NCBI RefSeq assembly: GCF_017829975.1 | Contig: NZ_JAEEGA010000007.1 | Span: 149,242-213,241 of the forward strand | Direction: 5' to 3' | DNA from: Vagococcus allomyrinae | GTDB lineage: Bacteria > Bacillota > Bacilli > Lactobacillales > Vagococcaceae | Length of the DNA stretch: 64,000 nucleotides | Shown: in pieces, positions 1 to 6,786 of the stretch | Layout: each line of letters starts with the position of its first letter | Position numbering within the stretch: the first letter of the stretch is position 1 | Notes under the pieces: generated by a model | The model's input: only the letters and a program-made list of their open reading frames with translations | The model's database searches: none | Told to the model about the DNA's origin: nothing | Translations under genes and position numbers: made by a program

Positions 1-104
1 TTAAACTGCATCGGGAGATCATCAGGTAACCCTCGATAAAGTAAGACGCTCACCAAAGGTAGCAGGCACCCCACATAGTAAGCCAATCGTTTTTCTTTAG
101 TCAT
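1..104 (-). CDS. SdpI-like membrane protein, N-terminal fragment (cut by window edge)
   Basis: Only the first 34 codons are in the window; the gene continues past the left edge. The translation starts MTKEKRLAYYVGCLLPLVSVLLYRG and then reads LPDDLPMQF, the start of a DUF1648/SdpI-type protein: one membrane span followed by the short P-x-H/Q-F segment typical of that domain. The ATG overlaps the end of the ArsR gene upstream by 8 bases and has an AGGAGG ribosome binding site 6 bases away inside that gene, so the two are translationally coupled. An ArsR autorepressor with SdpI is the sdpRI arrangement known from Bacillus, where SdpI is an immunity and signal protein. No sdpABC toxin genes are visible. 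The fragment is short, so the family call is moderate. Confidence 0.6.
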   Translation of the reverse strand, partial: MTKEKRLAYYVGCLLPLVSVLLYRGLPDDLPMQF

Positions 105-390
105 CTCTTTCCTCCTGTCTAAACTGCATTAACCACAACAAAACTTCTTCAAAGACACTGGCATTTAGCTCATAATAAATAAAATTTTTATGTTTTTCCT
201 CCACTATCAAACCTGCTTTAAGCAATTGAGATAGATGATAAGAAATAGTTGCGCCCGTTAAATCAAACTGGTCAACGATTTCTCCAACCGTCAATCTACC
301 TTTTTTTAATAACTCCAGTATTTCTCGTCTAACTGGATCGGCTAAGGCCTTAAAAACTTTTGGGGTATTTTCACTCAAAGGGAATTCCAT
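97..390 (-). CDS. ArsR-family winged-helix repressor (SdpR-like)
   Basis: This 97-residue protein carries the ArsR helix-turn-helix: FKALADPVRREILELL at the front, then VGEIVDQFDLTGATISYHLSQLLKAGLI as recognition helices, then the wing (KNFIYYELN). It lacks the cysteine metal-binding motif of metal-sensing ArsR proteins, which fits an SdpR-type autorepressor. A longer reading frame is open upstream, but the start at 390 is preferred because the protein then begins just before the conserved DNA-binding domain, as in the family. It is followed with an 8-base overlap by an SdpI-like gene. A perfect 10-base inverted repeat lies directly upstream, so it probably represses its own operon. Confidence 0.85.
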   Translation of the reverse strand: MEFPLSENTPKVFKALADPVRREILELLKKGRLTVGEIVDQFDLTGATISYHLSQLLKAGLIVEEKHKNFIYYELNASVFEEVLLWLMQFRQEERDD

Positions 391-401
391 TTCATCACAC
401 T

Positions 402-429
402 TTCTATTTAGAATTATATCTAAATAGAA
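402..429 (-). promoter_or_regulatory. Operator/promoter of the ArsR-SdpI operon
   Basis: TTCTATTTAG and its exact reverse complement CTAAATAGAA are separated by 8 bases. On the minus strand those 8 bases contain TATAAT, a perfect -10 box (413-418). A repressor on the two arms would cover the -10. The site is 12 bases upstream of the ArsR start, as expected for autorepression. Confidence 0.7.
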
Positions 430-516
430 TCGTACGCTTAATTTGTAAAAATTGCAAACAGTCATTAATCATTAACAGACAAAAAGAGTGGAATGATTAT
501 CCCACCCTTTCGCCAG

Positions 517-972
517 TCAGTTGTTCCCTGAAGTTGCCCCGCTATGCTCATACAACTCTATCCACTGGTCCACACTGATCTTACTGACTAACTCCCCGAT
601 TAATTCAAAGGGAATATAGTTAACATTACTCATGCGAAGACAACTTTTTCCCATGTTTAACTTTGTTGGAACTTGTTTAGCATACGCCTCTTCAAACCAA
701 GCTAAAAGAGTTTTATCTGCATAGAGTCCCATATGATATAAAGAAAGATAATTCTTCTGAGCTGCCAAACTGATAAAAGGCAAAGGCTCAGTTTCCCGAT
801 TCAAATAACCGGCAGGATACTTACTTAAGGGAACCACATAACTTGGCATCCCATACTGGATCGTCAATTCAAAGCCTTTTGGCAGATTCTCATCGATGGT
901 TTTAAGTAGTTTGATATAACCATCTTGCCACTTTTCTGGAATAGTGTGGATGTACTCAGAAACTTCGGTCAT
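517..972 (-). CDS. DUF1801 domain protein
   Basis: This 151-residue cytoplasmic protein matches the DUF1801 (YdhG-like) fold: YIHTIPEKWQDGYIKLLKTIDENLPKGFELTIQYGMPSYVVP near the N-terminus, the FISLAAQKNYLSLYHMGLY core, and the GKSCLRM segment near residue 115. The start at 972 is chosen over the more upstream ATG because a GGAGTGAGG ribosome binding site precedes it and the extra 14 residues do not look like the family. Members are small proteins of unknown biochemical role, distantly related to the frataxin fold. It stands alone between the ArsR unit and the ABC-F gene, so context gives no further hint. Confidence 0.75.
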   Translation of the reverse strand: MTEVSEYIHTIPEKWQDGYIKLLKTIDENLPKGFELTIQYGMPSYVVPLSKYPAGYLNRETEPLPFISLAAQKNYLSLYHMGLYADKTLLAWFEEAYAKQVPTKLNMGKSCLRMSNVNYIPFELIGELVSKISVDQWIELYEHSGATSGNN

Positions 973-1088
973 TCGCCTCACTCCTGTTAGTATAAGATAG
1001 TAACAGTATAACAAACATGCTTAACACTTAGCTAGAAAAGCGTTTGACCTCTAACTAAGTGAAAGGGTCCTTAACACACGCATACGGA

Positions 1089-2699
1089 CTAAATTTCTTT
1101 TAGTTCCTTTAAGACCCGTTCAAAGTCTTGACTTGCCTCTAAATAATCACGACTACCACTAGGCAAAATAGATAATTTCGACAACAACTCATCTCTCTGA
1201 AATTCTAACAAAAGCTTGTCAGGCTTTTTAGTTAGCACTTGTTCCGACACTGCCACAATTTGTTGATTTTGAATATCCAAGCGACGGGTCGCCACCTTCT
1301 CTCTAAAGTAACGATCATGAGAGACAAAAATCAAGGTACCATGATAACTTTCCAAGACGCGTTCTAACTCTTCTCTCGCTGGAATATCAAGATGATTCGT
1401 CGGTTCGTCTAATATCAAGACATTTTTTTGAGTAATGATATGAGACATCAACTTAATTTTGACCCGTTCTCCCATACTTAAGTCAGCGATTTTGTTCTCC
1501 CACTGTTCGATTTGAAAGCCCAAATGGACAAATAATGTCATAACATCGCCTAATTGATCGCGATCCAAGTCGAAAAACTGGGAGATTCGTAATGAATTAG
1601 GTAAATCATAGACTTCTTGGCTTAAATAACCAATATTGGCGAAATCCGAGCGCCAGACCTTCCCCTGATAGCTTTCTTCTTCACGTAATATTTTTAGTAA
1701 GGTGGTCTTTCCAGAACCATTAGCTCCAGTGATTGACACTCGATCGCCAAACATTATTGAGAATTCGCCATTTTGAAAAAGTAGTCGTTCGTGAAATTCT
1801 TTTTTCAGCTGCTCAACTAAGTAAACTGGTCCTTTTTTGGTGCTGGAACTACTCATTTGAAATTGCACACGATAATCATCCTTTACACGCGCAACTGTCT
1901 GTTTGTCCAATTCTCCTTCCAAACGCTTTTGAATGGACTTTCGTTGAGAATCCATTCTCTTAGCGGCTAAGCGATAATACTCTTTAAAGCCCTCTTTTTT
2001 TGTGGATTGGCTATGGGCAGCATCGGACCAATTTGACAGTTGTGCCATTTCTTTTTTTACTCGTTTTATTTCCTTCTGTTGTTTAGCAAATTCACGTCGT
2101 TGTCGCTCTCTAACTGCCTCACGCTGAGACACATAAGCAGAATAATTCCCCTTATAAACAATTACTTCCTGCTCCTCTATCGCCCAGATAGTTGTCGCAA
2201 TCTGATCTAAAAAATAACGATCATGAGACACTAAAACAATCGTTCCTCGATAACGCTTCAACTCAGCAATCAGTTGAGACACACTTTCTTGATCTAAGTG
2301 GTTAGTAGGTTCATCTAATAATAGTAGACGACTTTTCTGACTTAGCCCTTCCCGAATTCGTTTCTTTAATTTTTCCCCGCCACTTAGATGGTCGAAACCA
2401 GCTTGGGCCTGCCACTGTTTATTAAGAGTTCGGTGTTGATAATCCTTCGCAATATGACTTTGATACTGCTCGACTTCTTGTTCAACATATACCGTTTCCA
2501 AAGGAGATAGGTCCGTTACTAAGTGTCCTGTATGCTCGCCTTTCCCATAAAGAAGATTTAATAGGGTTGTCTTTCCTGCCCCATTTTTGCCAATTATGCC
2601 AATAATTTCCCCTGCTCTAATTCCCAATTGATCTGCTTTAAACAATCTATTGCCTTCCAAAGTTACTTCAATCTGTGTCAATGTCATTATTTCTGTCAT
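1089..2699 (-). CDS. ABC-F ribosomal protection protein (Vga/VmlR/Lmo0919 type)
   Basis: This 536-residue protein has two ABC ATPase domains and no membrane segment, the ABC-F layout. Domain 1 has Walker A GKNGAGKTT (about 38-45), signature LSGGE (105-109) and LLLLDEPTNHLD. A long charged interdomain linker (about 190-290) follows. Domain 2 has GANGSGKTT, LSMGE and LILDEPTNHLD. About 60 residues follow the second H-loop (SHDRYF), a C-terminal extension as in Vga and VmlR. Such proteins bind the ribosomal E site and dislodge lincosamides, pleuromutilins or streptogramin A. An intrinsic terminator plus a three-codon leader lie between promoter and gene, which strongly suggests drug-induced expression. 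The drug specificity cannot be read from sequence. Confidence 0.85.
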   Translation of the reverse strand: MTEIMTLTQIEVTLEGNRLFKADQLGIRAGEIIGIIGKNGAGKTTLLNLLYGKGEHTGHLVTDLSPLETVYVEQEVEQYQSHIAKDYQHRTLNKQWQAQAGFDHLSGGEKLKKRIREGLSQKSRLLLLDEPTNHLDQESVSQLIAELKRYRGTIVLVSHDRYFLDQIATTIWAIEEQEVIVYKGNYSAYVSQREAVRERQRREFAKQQKEIKRVKKEMAQLSNWSDAAHSQSTKKEGFKEYYRLAAKRMDSQRKSIQKRLEGELDKQTVARVKDDYRVQFQMSSSSTKKGPVYLVEQLKKEFHERLLFQNGEFSIMFGDRVSITGANGSGKTTLLKILREEESYQGKVWRSDFANIGYLSQEVYDLPNSLRISQFFDLDRDQLGDVMTLFVHLGFQIEQWENKIADLSMGERVKIKLMSHIITQKNVLILDEPTNHLDIPAREELERVLESYHGTLIFVSHDRYFREKVATRRLDIQNQQIVAVSEQVLTKKPDKLLLEFQRDELLSKLSILPSGSRDYLEASQDFERVLKELKEI

Positions 2700-2748
2700 A
2701 CAATCATCCCTTTCATTTAAAAGGAGATTTTTTGTCTATCAAAATAGC

Positions 2749-2778
2749 AAAAAATCCTCCCACTATCATGGAAGGATT
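2749..2778 (-). terminator. Intrinsic attenuator terminator upstream of the ABC-F gene
   Basis: On the minus strand AATCCTTCC pairs with GGGAGGATT across an 8-base loop and is followed by a run of six T. It sits between the promoter and the gene, so it would stop most transcripts early. Its left arm is also the partner of an upstream antiterminator segment (2839-2847). Confidence 0.75.
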
Positions 2779-2900
2779 AGTAAATGCAAAGCAAACAAAG
2801 AGACTTTCCCTTTGCTTCATCTATCGTTAAAAGTGCACACTAATCCTATTGTTTATTCGTTAAAATAAATTTGCAATAAGATTAATTTAACATGCACTTT
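2773..2900 (-). promoter_or_regulatory. Attenuator leader RNA with alternative pairings
   Basis: Read on the minus strand, AAAGTGCA (2893-2900), which overlaps the leader start codon, can pair perfectly with TGCACTTT (2830-2837). The adjacent AGGATTAGT (2839-2847) can pair perfectly with ACTAATCCT (2773-2781), which is part of the terminator stem. The two arrangements compete: the first lets the terminator form, and the second breaks it. A ribosome held on the leader peptide would block the first pairing and so allow readthrough. Confidence 0.7.
2882..2893 (-). CDS. Three-codon leader peptide MLN of the ABC-F attenuator
   Basis: ATG-TTA-AAT-TAA lies 7 bases after GAGGT, an ideal ribosome binding spacing, and 34 bases after a TATAAT box. 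The peptide would be Met-Leu-Asn. Its first base is the last base of the segment that pairs with 2830-2837, so translation or stalling there would change the fold of the leader. Very short leader frames control other resistance ABC-F genes. It is too short to prove by coding statistics. Confidence 0.55.
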   Translation of the reverse strand: MLN

Positions 2901-2926
2901 ACCTCGTTCTTTCATTTAATAGTTAC

Positions 2927-2956
2927 ATTATAGCAGACAACAAACCATTTATGCAA
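2927..2956 (-). promoter_or_regulatory. Promoter of the ABC-F gene
   Basis: Minus-strand TTGCAT (2951-2956) and TATAAT (2927-2932) are separated by 18 bases. Transcription would begin about 25 bases before the three-codon leader frame. Confidence 0.6.
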
Positions 2957-3003
2957 CTAACTTAGAAATTGAATACCCACACTTTAGCAAGATTACCCGA
3001 TTA

Positions 3004-4143
3004 TTATCTTCCCTGCTGTACTTGGCGATAGGACAACTGATCAAAAACTAACTCAATGTTGCCATTTCCCTTATTGAAAATAAACGAAAATCCGTTAGTC
3101 GTAAAGTAAAACCGACTCTTCGAAATGGCCAACGAGGAGTTGTTAAAAGGTGTCTCACTCAGTCTAGTCCCTAATGAACTCTGCCACTTAAGGGTGGATT
3201 GGTCATGGTCAAGCGCCGAGATAATTCCCTCACTATCGCTCTCTCTGGTTTTCGAGTGGACGATAAAATACGATACCTGATCCTCAATAGGCAATACCTT
3301 GCCATTAAAAAAGTCCTCACCAGTCTTTTCTGCTAGCTCATCAATTCCCATGGCTTTTGCCTCTGAAAATAAATTATCTCGCTCTAAAAATAGCTCTGCG
3401 AAAGACGATTCACTCACTAGTTGATTATTGCTCAAATCCAGTTGATAATAACGACCATCTAGTCCATAAACATATAAATATGAGTCACCAGTTACCAAAT
3501 AATCCCGCTCTGTTTTGCTCCACTTGCCTTTCATAAGGGGAAATCTCTCTTCAAATTCTCGGAATCCCCATCTATCCTTACCAGTTTGACTCTCTATTAC
3601 CTTAAGCTCTCCCTTTTTAGCTTGCAACAATAGCAGTCCTTCAGACGTTTCCCCAATTAGCTTTTCATGCCAATCGGACCGTCGATTCCAGCGGAGAGTC
3701 CCTGTTTTTACATCTAATGCGTTTAGTTGAAAATGAGCTGTGCTCGTTGTAATACCGTTAGAAGTTCCGTCATTTACACTCCGTCGCCACTTGGCTATCA
3801 CAAGCCCTTCGTCACTGATAATTCCCTCAGAATCGAGTGTCAGCTCGTTTCTTGACATGCCGCCGCCAAAAACAAACAGTCCAAAATGGCTGACAAGCAA
3901 AAAGAAAAAGAACACACTTAAGCAAAAACTAATTAAGGAAGGAAAGGTGAAAACTGTCTCTTTTTCTTGCTTTTGATAGGAATATGCAATCTTTTTAGGT
4001 TTTTTACGTTTAAACAACATCATAAATAATACCATGCCAAAAAGGAAGGTTATGCCATACACAATTCCCAGTGTTACATCATGGAAAAACCATCCCTGAA
4101 ACCGAAACATCCCCAGATATCGTTCCATAAATGTTGGTGTCAT
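3004..4143 (-). CDS. Membrane-anchored PQQ-like beta-propeller protein
   Basis: This 379-residue protein has two hydrophobic spans (about 23-43 and 68-93) separated by a basic stretch, then a long exported region. That region has repeated beta-propeller blades of the PQQ-like type: HFQLNALDVKTGTLRWNRRSDW (about 138-159), KVIESQTGKDRWGFREF and ALDHDQSTLKWQS. No enzyme motifs are visible, so it is more likely a scaffold or surface sensor than a quinoprotein dehydrogenase. The ATG is preceded by GAGGTGG at 9 bases. It is a single gene, divergent from the ydcF-like gene. I do not recognise a specific function. Confidence 0.6.
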   Translation of the reverse strand: MTPTFMERYLGMFRFQGWFFHDVTLGIVYGITFLFGMVLFMMLFKRKKPKKIAYSYQKQEKETVFTFPSLISFCLSVFFFFLLVSHFGLFVFGGGMSRNELTLDSEGIISDEGLVIAKWRRSVNDGTSNGITTSTAHFQLNALDVKTGTLRWNRRSDWHEKLIGETSEGLLLLQAKKGELKVIESQTGKDRWGFREFEERFPLMKGKWSKTERDYLVTGDSYLYVYGLDGRYYQLDLSNNQLVSESSFAELFLERDNLFSEAKAMGIDELAEKTGEDFFNGKVLPIEDQVSYFIVHSKTRESDSEGIISALDHDQSTLKWQSSLGTRLSETPFNNSSLAISKSRFYFTTNGFSFIFNKGNGNIELVFDQLSYRQVQQGR

Positions 4144-4327
4144 CTTTTTCCACCTCTATCCTCTCTTACTCTTGATTAATCGCCATCATACTAGTCCCCT
4201 CAAATAAAAGCTAATTCCCTCATCTTTTCCATTGGTGACTATTTTGTCAGGTTACATGAATCCCTTTAATTGTAGTACATAACCGTGGTATACTAATACT
4301 ATCAATTTTGTTAAAAGGGGTCACAAT

Positions 4328-5383
4328 ATGTTAGTGTCACTTATACTCTTTATCGTCATTCCCACTCTGCTCTTTTGTTATTGGATCTATCAAAAACCAA
4401 CGAGCTTATTGACTGGCTTTTTCTTTTTGTATTTTATTGGCAGTTTGAGCACGCTCATAGTGCTTGCCTTAGAACAAATTAATCAAACCCTTGCGCTGCT
4501 CGCGGGAATTGTGATCGCTATTCCGATCATGCTTTTTGCTCTTTTTGGTATTTATGCCATGATTATCGCCCTCTTTTGGAATGAGCGGGTTCTACTAAAA
4601 CATGAACGGAAATCACTGGCTAACATGTTACCATTGATAATTGCAACGGGACTTATGCTATTTGAACTGATTTTACTGTTTGTTACTTCAAAAGTCAACA
4701 ATACCTTGATTCTTAAATTATTTGGTTTTCTGAATGCCTCTTTTATTTATTTTGCTATGACTTTTATCCTTTTTGGTTTAACGGCTATCCTGTACAATCT
4801 TTACCCGATAACCTATAAAGTAGATTACATCATTATTTTAGGTGCTGGTTTAAATAAAGATAAAGTGACGCCGCTGTTAGCAGCTCGAATCAATCGAGGG
4901 ATTCAACTTTATGCTAAACAAGTAGCAAAATATCACCATCATCCAACCATCATTTTATCAGGTGGTCAAGGTCTTGATGAGGAAATATCAGAAGCCCAAG
5001 CCATGAAAAACTACATTGATCAACAAAACTATCAAGTTAACACCATCTATCTCGAAGATAAATCAACTAACACTCGTGAAAATCTACTGTTCTCCGAACG
5101 AATTGCCAGTTCAAATGATCAAATCACGGGTCTCACAAATAAAAATGTTGTCATCGCCACAAATAACTATCATCTACTGAGAGCTGGGAAACTCGCTAAA
5201 CAATTAGATATTAAAGCGCGAGGAGTTGGCGCAAAAACACGACTCTATTATCTTCCGACCGGCTTCATTCGCGAATACATTGGTTATTTAGTGATGACTA
5301 AAAAGAAACATCTTACCGTGATTGCAATCTTATTTGGTTTATCACTTTTACCTTTGCTGTTCGATCTAATACTTAATTTATAA
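4328..5383 (+). CDS. YdcF/ElyC-family DUF218 membrane protein
   Basis: The 351-residue protein begins with about four to five membrane spans (residues 1-165), followed by a DUF218 domain: DYIIILGAGL, then ARINRGIQLY, IILSGGQG, EAQAMKNYI, LEDKSTNTRENLLFS and VIATNNYHLLRAGKLA. A last hydrophobic stretch ends the protein. This matches YdcF-type proteins of Firmicutes with a membrane N-terminus; relatives SanA and ElyC in Gram-negatives affect envelope permeability and lipid-carrier use. AAAGGGG lies 8 bases before the ATG. The GNAT gene follows after 16 bases and is probably cotranscribed. Confidence 0.8.
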   Translation: MLVSLILFIVIPTLLFCYWIYQKPTSLLTGFFFLYFIGSLSTLIVLALEQINQTLALLAGIVIAIPIMLFALFGIYAMIIALFWNERVLLKHERKSLANMLPLIIATGLMLFELILLFVTSKVNNTLILKLFGFLNASFIYFAMTFILFGLTAILYNLYPITYKVDYIIILGAGLNKDKVTPLLAARINRGIQLYAKQVAKYHHHPTIILSGGQGLDEEISEAQAMKNYIDQQNYQVNTIYLEDKSTNTRENLLFSERIASSNDQITGLTNKNVVIATNNYHLLRAGKLAKQLDIKARGVGAKTRLYYLPTGFIREYIGYLVMTKKKHLTVIAILFGLSLLPLLFDLILNL

Positions 5384-5399
5384 CAAAGGAGAGCTACTG

Positions 5400-5819
5400 A
5401 TGGAAATTAAAACACTTCCCCTTGCTGATAATGAACAATTATTGGCAACCCTATTAGAGCACCACAGTAAAACTCATGATGAAGACGTGCCACCTTATGT
5501 ACCAGAAACACTCTCACTGGCTGCCTTTGAGCATGAACAATTTCTTGGAGGACTTACTGGCTCGATTGTCTGGAACCATCTTCACATTAGTTTGTTGGGT
5601 GTTGATCCAACTATTCGTCAAGGAGGCATTGGCAGTGCCTTGATTAAAGCCGCCGAATCTTCGGCTAGAGAAAAAGGCTGTCATTTAATGATTGTTGAAA
5701 CGATGAGTTGGCAGGCCCCACGATTTTATGAGAAAAATGGCTTCACCTTATTTGGTAAAGTAACTGGATTGCCAAATGACAATCAGAGTAAACTTTATTT
5801 AGTCAAATACTTATCTTAA
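5400..5819 (+). CDS. GNAT-family N-acetyltransferase
   Basis: This 139-residue protein has the GNAT acetyl-CoA loop RQGGIGSALI (about 79-88, consensus Q/RxxGxG/A), preceded by HISLLGVDPTIR, and ends with a strand and helix ending RFYEKNGFTLFGKV, the usual motif B. The start has AAAGGAG upstream. It is the second gene after the YdcF-like gene with a 16-base gap. The substrate cannot be inferred; small molecules and protein N-termini are both possible. Confidence 0.8.
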   Translation: MEIKTLPLADNEQLLATLLEHHSKTHDEDVPPYVPETLSLAAFEHEQFLGGLTGSIVWNHLHISLLGVDPTIRQGGIGSALIKAAESSAREKGCHLMIVETMSWQAPRFYEKNGFTLFGKVTGLPNDNQSKLYLVKYLS

Positions 5820-5983
5820 AAAGCGATAATTTATGAACATAATATTACCTTAAAATCCTTAAATATCTTATAAATCCTTCAAGTAACATGCGTTCTGATT
5901 CCTTTTATGTTTATTATTTGTTAAGATTACAAATAAATAAATTAGTTTTTCGAACAACATTCGATTACTTAGGAGGATATGGC

Positions 5984-6199
5984 ATGAATACAAAAGCGAT
6001 ATTAACTTTAGTAACCTTAATTTCCGGTATCATCTGTTTCTTACTTTCAGCATTCATCGGAACAGACATGAAACCAAACGGGATCATCATTGAACCCTAT
6101 TCATTTTTAGTTCCTATTAGCTTGTTCTTTCTACTTATCAGCCTGATAAGCGGTTCTCTTCTTGGTTACCTAACGTTGAAAGATAAAACCAGAAAATAA
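5984..6199 (+). CDS. Small DUF3955-like membrane protein
   Basis: The 71-residue protein has two hydrophobic spans (about 4-23 and 40-62) around a short loop, GTDMKPNGIIIEPYSFLVPI, which resembles the DUF3955 signature (a polar loop ending in EPxxxLIPI). The start at 5984 is preferred over a more upstream in-frame ATG because AGGAGG lies 7 bases before it. Function is unknown. It is monocistronic and followed by a strong terminator. Confidence 0.6.
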   Translation: MNTKAILTLVTLISGIICFLLSAFIGTDMKPNGIIIEPYSFLVPISLFFLLISLISGSLLGYLTLKDKTRK

Positions 6200-6244
6200 G
6201 CGGAACAAAGCCAGCTAACCTTTGAGCCCATAGTAATGAAACTA

Positions 6245-6280
6245 AAGCAAGGAGGCACTCCATTCCCTCCTTGCTTTTTT
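6245..6280 (+). terminator. Intrinsic terminator after the DUF3955-like gene
   Basis: AAGCAAGGAGG and CCTCCTTGCTT form an 11-base-pair stem with a 10-base loop, followed by a run of T. Confidence 0.85.
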
Positions 6281-6361
6281 AAGCTGTGATTGTACAAATT
6301 TCCCTCCCGTGTTATCATTTAATAAACGTTTTATACAACACGAGAGAAGGAGACATACACC

Positions 6362-6742
6362 ATGAGTATTTTTGATGGTTTAATGGGCAATGCTTCACGA
6401 GCTAACAATGAAAAAGTGCAACAAAAACTTGAAGACGTATTAATGCCTCACGAAAAAGTTGACTTGGCATTTAAATTAGTGCGTGATCTGATCGTTTTTA
6501 CAGACTACCGTCTAGTAATTATTGACAAACAAGGGCTAACTGGCAAAAAAGTTGAATACAAATCCATTCCTTACAAATCAATCTCCCGTTTTAGCGTGGA
6601 GACAACGGGACATTTTGATTTGGATGCTGAATTGAGTTTATGGATTTCCAGCGCCATCGAGCCTTGTGAAGTTTTACAGTTTAGAAAAGATAAAAACATT
6701 GTTCAAATTCAACAAGCCTTAGCCATGGCAGTATTAAAATAA
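6362..6742 (+). CDS. Bacterial PH-domain protein (bPH_1 type)
   Basis: The whole 126-residue protein is a single bacterial pleckstrin-homology-like domain: the strands IVFTDYRLVIIDKQGLTGKKVEYKSIPYKSISRFSVET are diagnostic of the YvbH/bPH_1 group, followed by ELSLWISS and a C-terminal helix. A GAGAAGGAG ribosome binding site lies upstream of the ATG. The gene is alone, bounded by terminators on both sides. Proteins of this family form oligomers and their role is unsettled. Confidence 0.8.
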   Translation: MSIFDGLMGNASRANNEKVQQKLEDVLMPHEKVDLAFKLVRDLIVFTDYRLVIIDKQGLTGKKVEYKSIPYKSISRFSVETTGHFDLDAELSLWISSAIEPCEVLQFRKDKNIVQIQQALAMAVLK

Positions 6743-6786
6743 AAACGATCAGACTGTGACAAATCAAACAGTCTGATCGTTTTTTT
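6742..6786. terminator. Bidirectional terminator between convergent genes
   Basis: A 16-base-pair stem (AAAACGATCAGACTGT and its complement) with a 10-base loop, with T runs in both directions, lies between the PH-domain gene and the convergent Tet-like gene. Confidence 0.85.
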
